Notes: generated by a model not told the origin, from the sequence alone. Shown: positions 24,839 through 33,642, counted from the first letter of the stretch. The stretch: DNA of 43,204 bases from Vulcanimicrobiota bacterium (GCA_013036315.1 JAAXMC010000101.1:1-43204), one strand, 5' to 3'. Numbers and translations: made by a program.

Positions 24839-26430
24839 CAAACGTAACATGCGACGTATTGGTTATAGGTTCTGGCGCCGCAGGAGCGACAATCGCCGCA
24901 ACACTTGCCGAAAGCACAAATCTGTCAGTTGTGCTCGTTGAAAAAGGCGCATATTACGGCGCGGAATTTTTCAATCAACGGGAGCTCGACATGATGACGC
25001 TGCTAGCCGAGAATGGAGCGCGGTCAACCGCAGACGGCGCAATACCGGTTGCCGGCGGCGAGTGCGTCGGGGGCGGAACTACGGTGAACTACGCACTCTC
25101 GTTCGACCCGATTCCGGCCGTTTGGCGTGGTTGGCGACAGCAGTATGGCCTTAAAGGCTTCTCTTTCGATGCGACATCTAACGACTATGGCGTAAGCGGG
25201 TTGAACCTGCCCGCGGTCTTGCGCGACGTGCGAACAAGGTGCAGCGTACACGAACCGGCCGACGCGGAAGTAAACGACAACAATTGGCTCTTTGCGGAAG
25301 GCTGCCGTCGCCTTGGGGTTTCGGCCCGGAAATTTGAGTTGAATATGCGCGGCTGCATCGGCTGCGGTTTTTGCGGCCAAGGGTGCGCGTACGACGCAAA
25401 ACGCGGAACGATGGTGACGTATCTCCAAGACGCGCTCCAAAAAGGGGTGCGATTGATTCATCATTGTTCAATCGACGAGGTTCGGCTGGTGCGTTCACAA
25501 CGAGGAATGCATGCGGTGGGCGCTTCGGGCGCCGTCACGCCGACGAAGCCCGGCTCGCGCAGCAATACCACGGCGCCCGGGCCCGTTACTATTCAAGCGA
25601 ACCTTGTCATCGTGAGCGCGGGCGCGATTGAAAGCCCGGCACTCCTCCAGCGTTCGCGTGTGCCTGATCCGTTCGACCGCATAGGGCGTGGTCTCGTCCT
25701 TCACCCAAGCCTTCCTATCGCCGGCATCTTCGATCATAAGTTAGTGAACTATCGTGGGATTACCGGAAGCTATTACAGCGATCACTTCTATGCCGATCAC
25801 GGGTTCATGCTGGAGTGCCTCTTCGATCACCCAATCGACGCCGCTATCGCGCTCCCCGGCTTCGGTGTGGAGCATTTTGAATTGATGCGCCAGTACGACA
25901 GCCTTGCTGGGTTTGGAGCAATGCTCGTAGATACGCCGTCTGACGGTAATCGCGTTTCATGGAGCGCCGACGACCGGAAGGCCGTTATCACGTACCGGTT
26001 GACCGAATCCGACAAACAAAAACTCCGCTATGCGGCGGCAAGAATGGTACAGATAATGTTTTCGGCCGGAGCCAAAGAAGCGATCTTAACGTCGAACGAA
26101 CCGGTTACGCCCAGAGGGAATGCCATTTTCCGTGCGCCTTCAGAGGCTGCCCTGTGCGAGAAACTCAGGTTCGCGCCTAACGAGACACTAGTTTCTTCAG
26201 CGCATGTGCAGGCGTCGGTCAAAATGAGCGAGGATCCTCGAACTGGCATCGCTGATTCACGCGGGGAGGTCCACGGTGTCCAGGGTCTGATGGTATGCGA
26301 CTCGTCTGCATTTCCAACGTCGTGCGGTGCAAATCCGATGATTGCGATCATGTCGCTCGCTCGCTATCAGGGACGACGGATTGCCGGCGAACAAAGCCGC
26401 TATTTTGGACCGAACCGGAGATCGAGCTGA
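24835..26430 (+). CDS. GMC-family FAD-dependent oxidoreductase
   Basis: 531 residues. N-terminal dinucleotide-binding motif VIGSGAAGATIAATLAE and LVEKGAYY, the GMC loop GGECVGGGTTVNYALSF, a cysteine cluster GCIGCGFCGQGCAYDAKRG (about residues 172-190) as in long-chain alcohol dehydrogenase/cholesterol oxidase-like GMC proteins, and the C-terminal HVQASVKMSEDP and CGANPMIAIMSLARY with the catalytic His/Asn region. It probably oxidises an alcohol, sugar or sterol-like substrate together with the Tat-exported small subunit. Base composition looks lower in GC and codon choice different from the flanking core genes, suggesting acquisition. Confidence 0.85.
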   Translation: MTNVTCDVLVIGSGAAGATIAATLAESTNLSVVLVEKGAYYGAEFFNQRELDMMTLLAENGARSTADGAIPVAGGECVGGGTTVNYALSFDPIPAVWRGWRQQYGLKGFSFDATSNDYGVSGLNLPAVLRDVRTRCSVHEPADAEVNDNNWLFAEGCRRLGVSARKFELNMRGCIGCGFCGQGCAYDAKRGTMVTYLQDALQKGVRLIHHCSIDEVRLVRSQRGMHAVGASGAVTPTKPGSRSNTTAPGPVTIQANLVIVSAGAIESPALLQRSRVPDPFDRIGRGLVLHPSLPIAGIFDHKLVNYRGITGSYYSDHFYADHGFMLECLFDHPIDAAIALPGFGVEHFELMRQYDSLAGFGAMLVDTPSDGNRVSWSADDRKAVITYRLTESDKQKLRYAAARMVQIMFSAGAKEAILTSNEPVTPRGNAIFRAPSEAALCEKLRFAPNETLVSSAHVQASVKMSEDPRTGIADSRGEVHGVQGLMVCDSSAFPTSCGANPMIAIMSLARYQGRRIAGEQSRYFGPNRRSS

Positions 26431-26455
26431 GCGCTGCCGGTTCGCGACTCGGTCC

Positions 26456-26707
26456 TCACGGCTGGCGGCCGCCGGCCAACCATTCCGAGAAAAGCTGCAA
26501 CTGCTCTTCGTTCCAATATGGGCCGCCTGGCGGCATTTGCGGTTGCCGCTCCCCCTTAAGGTATTCGTAGACCACTTGCGCATTTTGCGGATCGGACATG
26601 TATCCGTTGTCATCTAGAAGCACGCCCATCGGCGCCATATGTTGTACGTCAACCGGGCGAAATAGCGGGCGGATGTCCTGTGCAAACGAGATCGCGCGTT
26701 TTTCCAC
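26456..26707 (-). CDS. Small cytochrome-c-domain-like protein without CxxCH
   Basis: 83 residues. GTG 26707 is chosen because AGGAG (26715-26719 on the minus strand) lies 7 nt upstream; an in-frame ATG lies further up. The sequence FAQDIRPLFRPVDVQHM, then AQVVYEYLKG, MPPGGPYWNEEQLQLF and EWLAGG, follows the pattern of c-type cytochrome domains found with dehydrogenases (DIRPLF... MPPGG...W), but no CxxCH haem motif exists. It converges on the GMC gene and may belong to the same cassette. Haem binding is not expected; function is unknown. Confidence 0.65.
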   Translation of the reverse strand: MEKRAISFAQDIRPLFRPVDVQHMAPMGVLLDDNGYMSDPQNAQVVYEYLKGERQPQMPPGGPYWNEEQLQLFSEWLAGGRQP

Positions 26708-26780
26708 TGTGCCGCTCCTCTCTATGCGCATATCTCCGATCCCAAATGAAAGGATGCCTGCACGGGTGAACCTCCGCAGC

Positions 26781-27545
26781 ATGGCCAGGCTGGATGAGCT
26801 CGTCGCTGAGCGCAGCGGCATCAGCCGTTCGCAGGCTCGCGCGCTGATTATCGAAGGCCGCGTGCGCGTGAACGGCGCGCCGGCGACTAAGCCGGGCACC
26901 TCCATTCGGGAAGGTGCGGCCATAGAAGTCGAACGGCCGCGGCCGTTTGTAAGCCGCGGAGGCGAGAAGCTCGATCGCGCACTTTCGGAATTTGAAGTTG
27001 ACGTGCGCGGAATGCGCGCGCTCGATGTGGGCGCGTCGACCGGCGGTTTCACCGATTGCCTGCTAAAGCGCGGAGCAAAGCATGTTACGGCTGTGGACGT
27101 CGGCTACGGACAATTAGATTGGGGCCTGCGCAACGATCCGCGCGTGACGGTGATGGAACGGACGAATTTCAGGACGCTTTCGGCCGATGCTTTTGCGGGC
27201 GAGCCGTTCGAGATCATCGTGGTCGACGCATCATTCATCTCGCTTCGCACGATTGTGGCGCGCGCGGTCGCGTTTTTGGCGCAAGGGCAGATCGTGGCCC
27301 TCGTGAAGCCGCAGTTCGAAGCCGGGCGCGATCGACTCGGAAAGCGCGGCGTCGTACGCGATCCCGAAGTACACCGCGCGGTCTTGCGCGAAATCCGCGA
27401 TGCAATGGCCGATTTAGGATTGACCGCGACCGCCCTAACGGCGTCTCCGCTCTTGGGGCCGGCCGGAAACCGCGAGTTTCTGCTTTTGTTGAGGCGGCGC
27501 GGGACGGGCGTTTCCGATGCGCGGATCGACGAGGTCGTCGGATGA
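26781..27545 (+). CDS. tlyA: TlyA-family rRNA 2'-O-methyltransferase (S4 + FtsJ domains)
   Basis: 254 residues. The S4 domain (ARLDELVAERSGISRSQARA, VRVNG) leads a SAM-dependent FtsJ/RrmJ-like domain (VSRGGEKLDRAL, ALDVGASTGGFTDCLLKRGA, VDVGYGQLDW, VKPQFEAGR). TlyA 2'-O-methylates cytidines of 16S and 23S rRNA in mycobacteria and affects capreomycin sensitivity. ATG 26781 marks the homology start; ATG 26754 is in frame but badly placed for ribosome binding. A 4-nt overlap joins it to nadK. Confidence 0.93.
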   Translation: MARLDELVAERSGISRSQARALIIEGRVRVNGAPATKPGTSIREGAAIEVERPRPFVSRGGEKLDRALSEFEVDVRGMRALDVGASTGGFTDCLLKRGAKHVTAVDVGYGQLDWGLRNDPRVTVMERTNFRTLSADAFAGEPFEIIVVDASFISLRTIVARAVAFLAQGQIVALVKPQFEAGRDRLGKRGVVRDPEVHRAVLREIRDAMADLGLTATALTASPLLGPAGNREFLLLLRRRGTGVSDARIDEVVG

Positions 27546-28414
27546 ACGTCGCCGCCAAAAAGGGCGTCGTGGCGCTCTACATCGACGCCAACCGCGAGAA
27601 CTCGCGCACGGTGGGCGTTCGCGTCGCCGATCGTTTTAAGGGCGCCGGCTACACCATTTGCCTATGCCCGGGTTCGGATCCGGGATTGCCCATCGCTTCA
27701 GACCGCGCGAAACTCGCGGATGCTTCGCTGCTGGTTACGGTCGGCGGCGATGGTACGCTGTTGCGGGCTGCGCGCATTGTCGTCGAGGACGGCATCCCGA
27801 TCATTGGGATCAACACCGGCAGGCTTGGCTTTCTCACCGAGTTCGACGAAGACGATCCGCGCATCGATCAGCTGCCCGAGCTGCTGGCGCGCGGTTTGGA
27901 GATCGAGGAGCGCATTGCGCTGCAGGCGCACTACGACGGCCGCAGTTTCTTCGCGCTCAACGATGTGGTCGTGCGCAAAGGCGAGATCTCGCGCATCGTG
28001 CCGTTCGGCCTGCAGCTGAATGAAGAGCAGGCTGCGCACATCCCCGCCGACGGCATCTGTGTCGCGACGCCGACCGGCTCGACCGCGTATTTTCTATCGG
28101 CCGGCGGCTCGATTATTTCTCCGCACGTCGACGCATTTGGTATCGTGCCGCTCTTGCCGCACACCCTGTTCTCTCGGCCGCTGATCGTCCCGACCAGTTC
28201 CCGCATTCAAATCAGTTGCGACTCCGAGATCCTGCGCGCGCAACTGGAATGTGACGGCGATGCGGTCAGCGAGCTCGCGCCGGGAGCGTCGGTGGTCATC
28301 GAGCTCCATCCCCGCATGGTGCGTTTCGCGCGCACGGCGCCGCTGCGGTTCTTCGAGCGCCTCGAAGATAAGATGCGCTGGGGCGTTTCGATCAAAGATC
28401 GCCGGCGAGTTTAG
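27542..28414 (+). CDS. nadK: NAD kinase
   Basis: 290 residues. Phosphorylates NAD to NADP. The diacylglycerol-kinase-like fold is marked by VTVGGDGTLLRAAR (about 66-79), GINTGRLGFLTEF, ALNDVVVRKG, DGICVATPTGSTAYFLSAGG (nucleotide-binding) and the C-terminal ECDGDAV. Position between tlyA and recN is the usual order in Gram-positive-like genomes. ATG 27542 overlaps tlyA by 4 nt. Confidence 0.95.
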   Translation: MNVAAKKGVVALYIDANRENSRTVGVRVADRFKGAGYTICLCPGSDPGLPIASDRAKLADASLLVTVGGDGTLLRAARIVVEDGIPIIGINTGRLGFLTEFDEDDPRIDQLPELLARGLEIEERIALQAHYDGRSFFALNDVVVRKGEISRIVPFGLQLNEEQAAHIPADGICVATPTGSTAYFLSAGGSIISPHVDAFGIVPLLPHTLFSRPLIVPTSSRIQISCDSEILRAQLECDGDAVSELAPGASVVIELHPRMVRFARTAPLRFFERLEDKMRWGVSIKDRRRV

Positions 28415-28416
28415 GA

Positions 28417-30108
28417 ATGCTGCGCCGGCTCACGATAGGCGACTACGAGCTGATCGCCGCCGCGGAGATTGAGTTCGCCGGCGGCGCGACGATGTTCACC
28501 GGCGAAACGGGCTCGGGCAAGACGATGGTGCTCGGCGCCATCGCATTCGTATTAGGTGAACGCGCCGGCGCCGACGTGGTGCGCCGCGGTAGCGCGAAAG
28601 CTTTGGTGACGCTGGAATTCGAAGCGGACAAGAACCTGCGCGAAAAGCTTTGCGCCGACGGCTTCGAGTTCGATCCCGATGAGGATGCGACGATCTCGCG
28701 CGAGTTGAGCGAAGCCGGCAAATCCGTGCTGCGCCTCAACGGCCGGCCAACGACGGCCGGTTACGTGCGCGATCTGGCGGCGGAACTCGTCGATATTGTG
28801 GGGCAGCACGAAGCGCAGCGGCTACTTGCGCCGGCTTATCACTTGGAGCTGCTCGATCGCTTCGGCGGCGACGCGGCGTTGGGCGCGCGCGAACGCGTAG
28901 CGTCTATAATCGGCCGCGCCGGCGAGCTCGCGGCCGATTTGCGCGAACTCAGCGAAGGCGAACGGCGCGCGCAAGAACGGCATGCGTTTGCGAAATACGC
29001 GCTCGAAGAGATTGAGTCCGCATCGCCCGTTGCGGGCGAGGACGAGCGCTTGAGCGATCGGCGCCGTTTTTTGGATAACGTCGAGAAGATTGCGCTCGCT
29101 TTGCGCGGCGCCCATGACTCGCTCGCGGCCGAAGATGCTTCGGCGGCGGCGGCGCTCGGCGCGGCGAGCGCCGCGCTGCAGCAGCTGCGCGACCTCGGCG
29201 GAGGTTTGGCCGAAATGGCGCAGAGCGCCGGCGCGCTGCAGAGTGAGGTCAACGAACTCGCCGTGCGCATCGCGCGCCAGCTCGATTCGACCGAATTCGA
29301 ACCCGCCGAGTTGGAGACGATCAATGCCCGGCTCGACGCGCTCGATACGCTCAAGCGCAAATATGGCGGATCCATCGAAGCCGTCCTAAAAGCCGCTGAC
29401 GAGTTTCGCAGGGACATCGATCTGTTCGGCAATGCCGGCGAGCGAAAAGCGCAGTTGGAACGCGATTTGGAATCCGCGAGAAGTGAATTGCGCACGTCCG
29501 CGGCGGAGCTTTCAAAGGTGCGGCACGCGGCTGCGGAGCGCTTACGAAAAGCCGTCGAAAAGGAATTACGGGACCTCGCGTTGCCCTCAGGGCGCTTCGG
29601 TCTTCAGTTCGAAACGCTCGGTGAAATCGCCGCGACCGGCGCCGAGCACGCTGAGTTCTTGTTTGCCGCAAACAGGGGCGAAGAGGAGCGACCGCTCGCG
29701 CGGGTCGCATCGGGCGGCGAGCTCTCACGCGTTCTGCTGGCGCTCATCGTCGTACTGGCGGGCAAGCGCGGGAAAACGGCACTCGTCTTCGATGAAATCG
29801 ATCTGGGGATCGGCGGCGCGACGGCGACCGCCGTCGGCGTGCGGTTGGGCCGCCTCGCTCGCGATACGCAAGTGATGTGCGTGACGCACCTCGCGCAGAT
29901 CGCCGCATGGGCCGACGAGCATTACGTCCTGGAAAAAAGCGAGACGCGCGCAGCAACCACGATTTCGGTAAGGCGGATCGATAAGGACGCGGAACGCGCG
30001 GGAGAGCTCGCTCGCATGCTTTCCGGCGAAACGCACGATACGGCATTGAAGCACGCGCGAACGCTCCTGCGACAGACCGTTGAGAGGCGAGAAGCGATCG
30101 CTCATTAG
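28417..30108 (+). CDS. recN: DNA repair protein RecN
   Basis: 563 residues, SMC-like ATPase in double-strand break repair. Walker A TGETGSGKTMVLGAIAFVLG (about residues 28-47), ELVDIVGQHEAQRLL signature, a long coiled coil (about 150-380), and the C-terminal ASGGELSRVLLAL with Walker B ALVFDEIDLGIGG. ATG 28417 is 2 nt after nadK. I see no LexA box upstream, unlike recN in several bacteria; if SOS-controlled, the signal lies further upstream. Confidence 0.96.
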   Translation: MLRRLTIGDYELIAAAEIEFAGGATMFTGETGSGKTMVLGAIAFVLGERAGADVVRRGSAKALVTLEFEADKNLREKLCADGFEFDPDEDATISRELSEAGKSVLRLNGRPTTAGYVRDLAAELVDIVGQHEAQRLLAPAYHLELLDRFGGDAALGARERVASIIGRAGELAADLRELSEGERRAQERHAFAKYALEEIESASPVAGEDERLSDRRRFLDNVEKIALALRGAHDSLAAEDASAAAALGAASAALQQLRDLGGGLAEMAQSAGALQSEVNELAVRIARQLDSTEFEPAELETINARLDALDTLKRKYGGSIEAVLKAADEFRRDIDLFGNAGERKAQLERDLESARSELRTSAAELSKVRHAAAERLRKAVEKELRDLALPSGRFGLQFETLGEIAATGAEHAEFLFAANRGEEERPLARVASGGELSRVLLALIVVLAGKRGKTALVFDEIDLGIGGATATAVGVRLGRLARDTQVMCVTHLAQIAAWADEHYVLEKSETRAATTISVRRIDKDAERAGELARMLSGETHDTALKHARTLLRQTVERREAIAH

Positions 30109-30182
30109 TCTAGTAGGCAAGCGGCGGTACGGTTTAATCAGATTTAAACTCGGCTCTCAGGAAATGCGGGTACAACTGCAAT

Positions 30183-30803
30183 GTGATGGGAGCAGTGTGC
30201 CGGCTGACCGTCCTCGCGATGTCGTTGGCCGTGCTGTGCGCCGCGCTTCCAGGTGGAACGCTCGGGCAAATTCTGCAACGGCTGGCTTCTAATCCGGCCT
30301 CGCCGGCCCAATATAGCGCGAACGTACAAGTGCGCATGCATATGCGCGGCTTTCCGTGGATTACCAAAACCGTGAGCGGCAGCGAGGTGTATAAGCATCC
30401 GGGCTTTTACCATTTCGTTTTCCGTGATGCGCCCAAAGCGCTCGATCAGCTCAGCGGTTTGGAAGAAGATCTCGCCGATCCGAGTGGTTGGCTGCAGCGA
30501 TATAACGTTTCGTTACTCGTTCCGCCGGCGCCCGGAATCGAGCCCGTGTTACGGCTCTCGCCGAAGGCGCCGAAGCTCGTGAAAACGCTCGACATCACCG
30601 TAAACATGGCAAAGGCCCACATCGACAAAGCCGTATGGTCGCGCTTCGACGGCGGCACGATTACGATGACGCAAAAATATGGCACGGTTGCCGCGCGTGA
30701 GGTTGTGTCGGAACAAGATGCCGCGGTTCGCATTCCCAGCATGTCGGCGGACGTTACGGCGACGTACAGTAATTTCGCGCTTGACAGCGGGGGCACACAC
30801 TAA
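30183..30803 (+). CDS. Secreted protein, LolA/LppX-like (uncertain)
   Basis: 206 residues. A signal peptide (CRLTVLAMSLAVLCAAL) is followed by a beta-rich domain with ANVQVRMHMRGFPWITKTVS, GFYHFVFRDAPKALDQL and VKTLDITVNMAKAHIDKAVW. The alternation and the 'sorting protein'-like layout suggest a LolA/LppX-type hydrophobic carrier fold, but I would not assign it firmly. GTG 30183 or ATG 30186 may start it: TACAAC (30171-30176) sits 6 nt before the GTG, the same geometry as the leaderless genes at 4487 and 7128. It lies 74 nt after recN. Confidence 0.65.
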   Translation: MMGAVCRLTVLAMSLAVLCAALPGGTLGQILQRLASNPASPAQYSANVQVRMHMRGFPWITKTVSGSEVYKHPGFYHFVFRDAPKALDQLSGLEEDLADPSGWLQRYNVSLLVPPAPGIEPVLRLSPKAPKLVKTLDITVNMAKAHIDKAVWSRFDGGTITMTQKYGTVAAREVVSEQDAAVRIPSMSADVTATYSNFALDSGGTH

Positions 30804-30810
30804 GCTCGCG

Positions 30811-30863
30811 GCTTTCGACTCGCTTCGCTCGCTCAAGCGTGGTTCGACAGGCTCACCATGACA
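30811..30863. repeat. Dispersed intergenic repeat (GEPVEPRLSERSESK type)
   Basis: The stretch has a TTTCGACTCGCTTCGCTCGC segment followed by GGTTCGACAGGCTCACCATG. Read on the minus strand it translates to HGEPVEPRLSERSESK, a peptide familiar as a spurious translation of a short repeat scattered between genes in many bacterial genomes and metagenome bins. It lies between two convergent genes. Only this copy is visible in the window. Confidence 0.6.
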
Positions 30864-30869
30864 AATAAA

Positions 30870-30902
30870 CCACCCCGACACTTGTGCTAGGGTATCTGGT
30901 GG
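30870..30902. terminator. Weak hairpin between convergent genes
   Basis: CCACC (30870-30874) can pair with GGTGG (30898-30902), with CCC/GGG inside; ATTTTT follows on the plus strand and TTTATTT on the minus strand. It could end transcription from either the secreted-protein gene or pyk. The stem is short and has a bulge, and it overlaps the pyk stop. Confidence 0.35.
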
Positions 30903-32317
30903 ATTTTTAAAAGGTTTGTGCCGCCCGCGCCGACCGGCATGCCGGTTGTGAATGCGACAGAGTCGCCGCTCTCGACAAGGCCTTCCGAAGCCATACGCCG
31001 CTCCATGATGTGCAGCAGCACGTCGATCGACGAGTAGGGCTCGATGACGAGCGATTCGATCCCCCAGAGCAAAGCCAGCCGGCGGGCCACTTCGGGCAGC
31101 GGCGTGAGCGCGATGATGCGGGCCTTGGGACGGAATGCCGAGATGTGGTGCGCCGCATTACCCGTCGTCGTGCCAGTCACGATGTAAGACAAGTGTAACT
31201 CGGCGCTCGCACGGGTTGCAGCCTCGGCGATCGACGTCGCGACGTCGGGCGTCACGCCTTCGAGCCGGCGCAATTGCAACAGCTCGTGCGGATACGCTTT
31301 CTCGACCTCGCGCGCAATCTCGGCCATCACGCGAACGGCTTCGGTCGGATAGGCTCCCAGCGCCGTTTCGCCTGAAAGCATCACCGCGTCGGTGCCGTCG
31401 AGGATCGCATTGGCGACATCGGTCGTTTCGGCGCGCGTTGGCCGGGGGTTGGTCGTCATCGATTCGAGCATCTGTGTCGCGGTCACGACGGGTTTGCTCG
31501 CGCGGTTGGAGCGCGCGATGAGATCTTTCTGCACCAGCGGGACGCGCTCGAGCGGAATCTCGATTCCCAAATCGCCGCGAGCGACCATAATGCCGTCGGC
31601 GTGGTTGATGATGTTTTCGATATCTTCGAGGGCTTCGTGTTTTTCGATCTTGGCAAGCACGCGCGTCGTCTTCTTGCGTTCTGCGATGAATGCTTTGACG
31701 CGCGCGATATCTTCGGCCGTCCGGACGAACGAAACCGCCACGTAATCGACGTCTTTTTCCAGACCGTACGCGAGATACTCGAGATCTTTTTCTGAAACAG
31801 CCGAGAGATTGAGCGAACCATCCGGATAATTGATGCCTTGCGACGGGCGCAGGTCGCCGCCCACTTCAACGTTTGTGCGAATCTCCGTGGAGCTCTTATC
31901 TACGATGCGCAGCACGATCGCGCCATCTTGCAGATAGATGCGCTTATCGACGGCGACGTCGGCGGGTAGGTGGCGATACGTAACCGAGACGCGCTCCGCG
32001 GTTCCCGGCACATCCTCAGTGGTCAACGTAAAGCTAGCACCGCGCTCCAAATGCACCGATCGCGCGTCGCCGGTAAGTTTCCCGGTTCTCACCTTGGGCC
32101 CGGGGAGGTCTTGTAAGACCGCTATATGCGTGTCGAGTTCGCCGGCAATTTTGCGAATCGCATCGATGGCCGCGCCTTGGTCGGCCGGCTCGCCGTGCGA
32201 GAAATTCAAGCGAAAGACGTTGGCGCCCGACAACACGAGCGAGCGGATGATTTCCGGATCGCGTGATGCGGGCCCGATCGTCGCTACGATCTTCGTGCGT
32301 TTTTGGATCGTTTCCAT
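30887..32317 (-). CDS. pyk: Pyruvate kinase
   Basis: 476 residues. Converts phosphoenolpyruvate and ADP to pyruvate and ATP. Motifs: KRTKIVATIGPASR, FRLNFSHGE, LPGPKVRTG, the catalytic KIEKHEALEDIENI, DGIMVARGDLGIEIP, TQMLESM and SGETALGAYP. The C-terminal domain is present, with no extra PEP-utiliser (phosphohistidine) domain. ATG 32317 fits the homology; TTG 32323 is in frame. It is the only minus-strand gene between 26707 and 42997 and is divergent from the proline-rich gene. Confidence 0.96.
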   Translation of the reverse strand: METIQKRTKIVATIGPASRDPEIIRSLVLSGANVFRLNFSHGEPADQGAAIDAIRKIAGELDTHIAVLQDLPGPKVRTGKLTGDARSVHLERGASFTLTTEDVPGTAERVSVTYRHLPADVAVDKRIYLQDGAIVLRIVDKSSTEIRTNVEVGGDLRPSQGINYPDGSLNLSAVSEKDLEYLAYGLEKDVDYVAVSFVRTAEDIARVKAFIAERKKTTRVLAKIEKHEALEDIENIINHADGIMVARGDLGIEIPLERVPLVQKDLIARSNRASKPVVTATQMLESMTTNPRPTRAETTDVANAILDGTDAVMLSGETALGAYPTEAVRVMAEIAREVEKAYPHELLQLRRLEGVTPDVATSIAEAATRASAELHLSYIVTGTTTGNAAHHISAFRPKARIIALTPLPEVARRLALLWGIESLVIEPYSSIDVLLHIMERRMASEGLVESGDSVAFTTGMPVGAGGTNLLKIHQIP

Positions 32318-32376
32318 CGGCAACTACGGCGGTTGCGCGTCCCTATCTAGAGGCTCCTGCGCCGGATGCAGCGCAT

Positions 32377-32391
32377 TAGTTTCGAATCGTG
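32377..32391 (+). promoter_or_regulatory. -10 element for a possibly leaderless mRNA
   Basis: TAGTTT (32377-32382) is followed after exactly 6 nt by GTG 32389, matching the layout at 4475 and 7116. I see no clear -35. Confidence 0.4.
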
Positions 32392-33642
32392 CCGCGCGAC
32401 GATAACGATCGCCGTCACCCGCAGCGATTGACGACGAGTTTTGTCGCCTCGCTGATTCTGCATGCCCTCGCCGCGATGTTGCTGTTTTCGCTCGCAACGT
32501 CTTCCTCGCAGCAAGCTTCTTCGGAGTCGGTGCAAGGCGCGCAGATCGTCACCGTTACGAGCCAGGCTGTGCCTAAGACCGTCGCGGTCGCCGTCCCGCG
32601 CGCCGCTCCGCCCGTACCACACGCCGCGGTCGCGCCGCACCGGCAGGCTGCGGCCCAACCGCGCTCGGCGCCGCCTCACCCGCGCGTCCATCACGAACTG
32701 TCGAAATTCGCGCCCACGGCCCCGCCCAACCCGACGCCCGCCCCCGAGGCATCGGCAGCTCCGAATCCGCAACCGACGCAGCCTGAAATCGCACTGACGC
32801 CGCTCCCGATTGTGGCCGCCGTGCCGACCAGCGTGCCGGCCCGGATCGTTGCCGCGACCGTGCGCGCGCCGCCGACCGCTCCGCCCACGCAGGCGCCGAC
32901 GGCCGCGCCGACCGCGCGGCCCGTTCCAAAGATCCAACAACCGAAAGCGCCGGCCGCTACGCTTGCGCCGCTGATCGCGCAAGCCACTCCGAAGGCCGCG
33001 GCAACGCCGGGCTTGTCCGTGCCGGTACAGGTTCGCAAACCGTCTCCGGGCGTGCCGAGTCCGGGACCGACGAAATTGCCCGCGCCGTCGACGCAGCACG
33101 GCGGCGCAGCGAGTCCGGGACCGAAAGCCGTTGGGTCGCCGGGCCCCAAAGGCATAGCGCGCGTTAAAACTAACGCGCCGGCAAAGCCGATCCAATCGGT
33201 GCCGTCAACGCCGCGTCCAGTTTCACAATCGAAGCCGGCTTCCAAGCCGTCACGCCTTAACCGGCGTCTGCAAAACTTGCTGCCGAGTCCGGGGCCCTAC
33301 GCGATCGCAACGCCGCGCAGATACCAGGGAGATCTCAGTAACATCAAGCCGCCCGAGCCGACGCCGCCTCCCGCAGTTCTCGCGATTACGAAATTCATCT
33401 ACACGGAAAACGTGGCCGGCCAGCGCTGGAAAATTTGGCCGATGGGCCCCGCGCCCGAAGAGCGCGCCATAAAAATGTACGTAACCTCGGTGTGGCACGT
33501 CGGCGCCGTGACGATGTGCCACGGATGGGTCATCCGCCAGCCGGTCGCCGGCAACGTCCTGTGGATAACCGAGCCGGACCAGACGTTCGCGTGTAACGGC
33601 CATCTCGAACCATTCACACCACCCAGCCCTGCCCCACCTTAA
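32389..33642 (+). CDS. Proline-rich TonB-like envelope protein
   Basis: 417 residues. An N-terminal anchor (about 14-34: TTSFVASLILHALAAMLLF) has the ILHALA pattern of TonB anchors. It is followed by a very long low-complexity Pro/Ala/Thr spacer (about 55-340) with SPGP/PSPGP units. The C-terminal 80 residues form a separate domain (VLAITKFIYTENVAGQRWKI, YVTSVWHVGAVTMCHGW, TFACNGHLEPF) with two cysteines. This domain does not look like the TonB C-terminal domain. It could span the periplasm and touch an unknown partner. A reading from GTG 32389 starts 6 nt after a -10-like TAGTTT. Confidence 0.7.
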   Translation: MPRDDNDRRHPQRLTTSFVASLILHALAAMLLFSLATSSSQQASSESVQGAQIVTVTSQAVPKTVAVAVPRAAPPVPHAAVAPHRQAAAQPRSAPPHPRVHHELSKFAPTAPPNPTPAPEASAAPNPQPTQPEIALTPLPIVAAVPTSVPARIVAATVRAPPTAPPTQAPTAAPTARPVPKIQQPKAPAATLAPLIAQATPKAAATPGLSVPVQVRKPSPGVPSPGPTKLPAPSTQHGGAASPGPKAVGSPGPKGIARVKTNAPAKPIQSVPSTPRPVSQSKPASKPSRLNRRLQNLLPSPGPYAIATPRRYQGDLSNIKPPEPTPPPAVLAITKFIYTENVAGQRWKIWPMGPAPEERAIKMYVTSVWHVGAVTMCHGWVIRQPVAGNVLWITEPDQTFACNGHLEPFTPPSPAPP

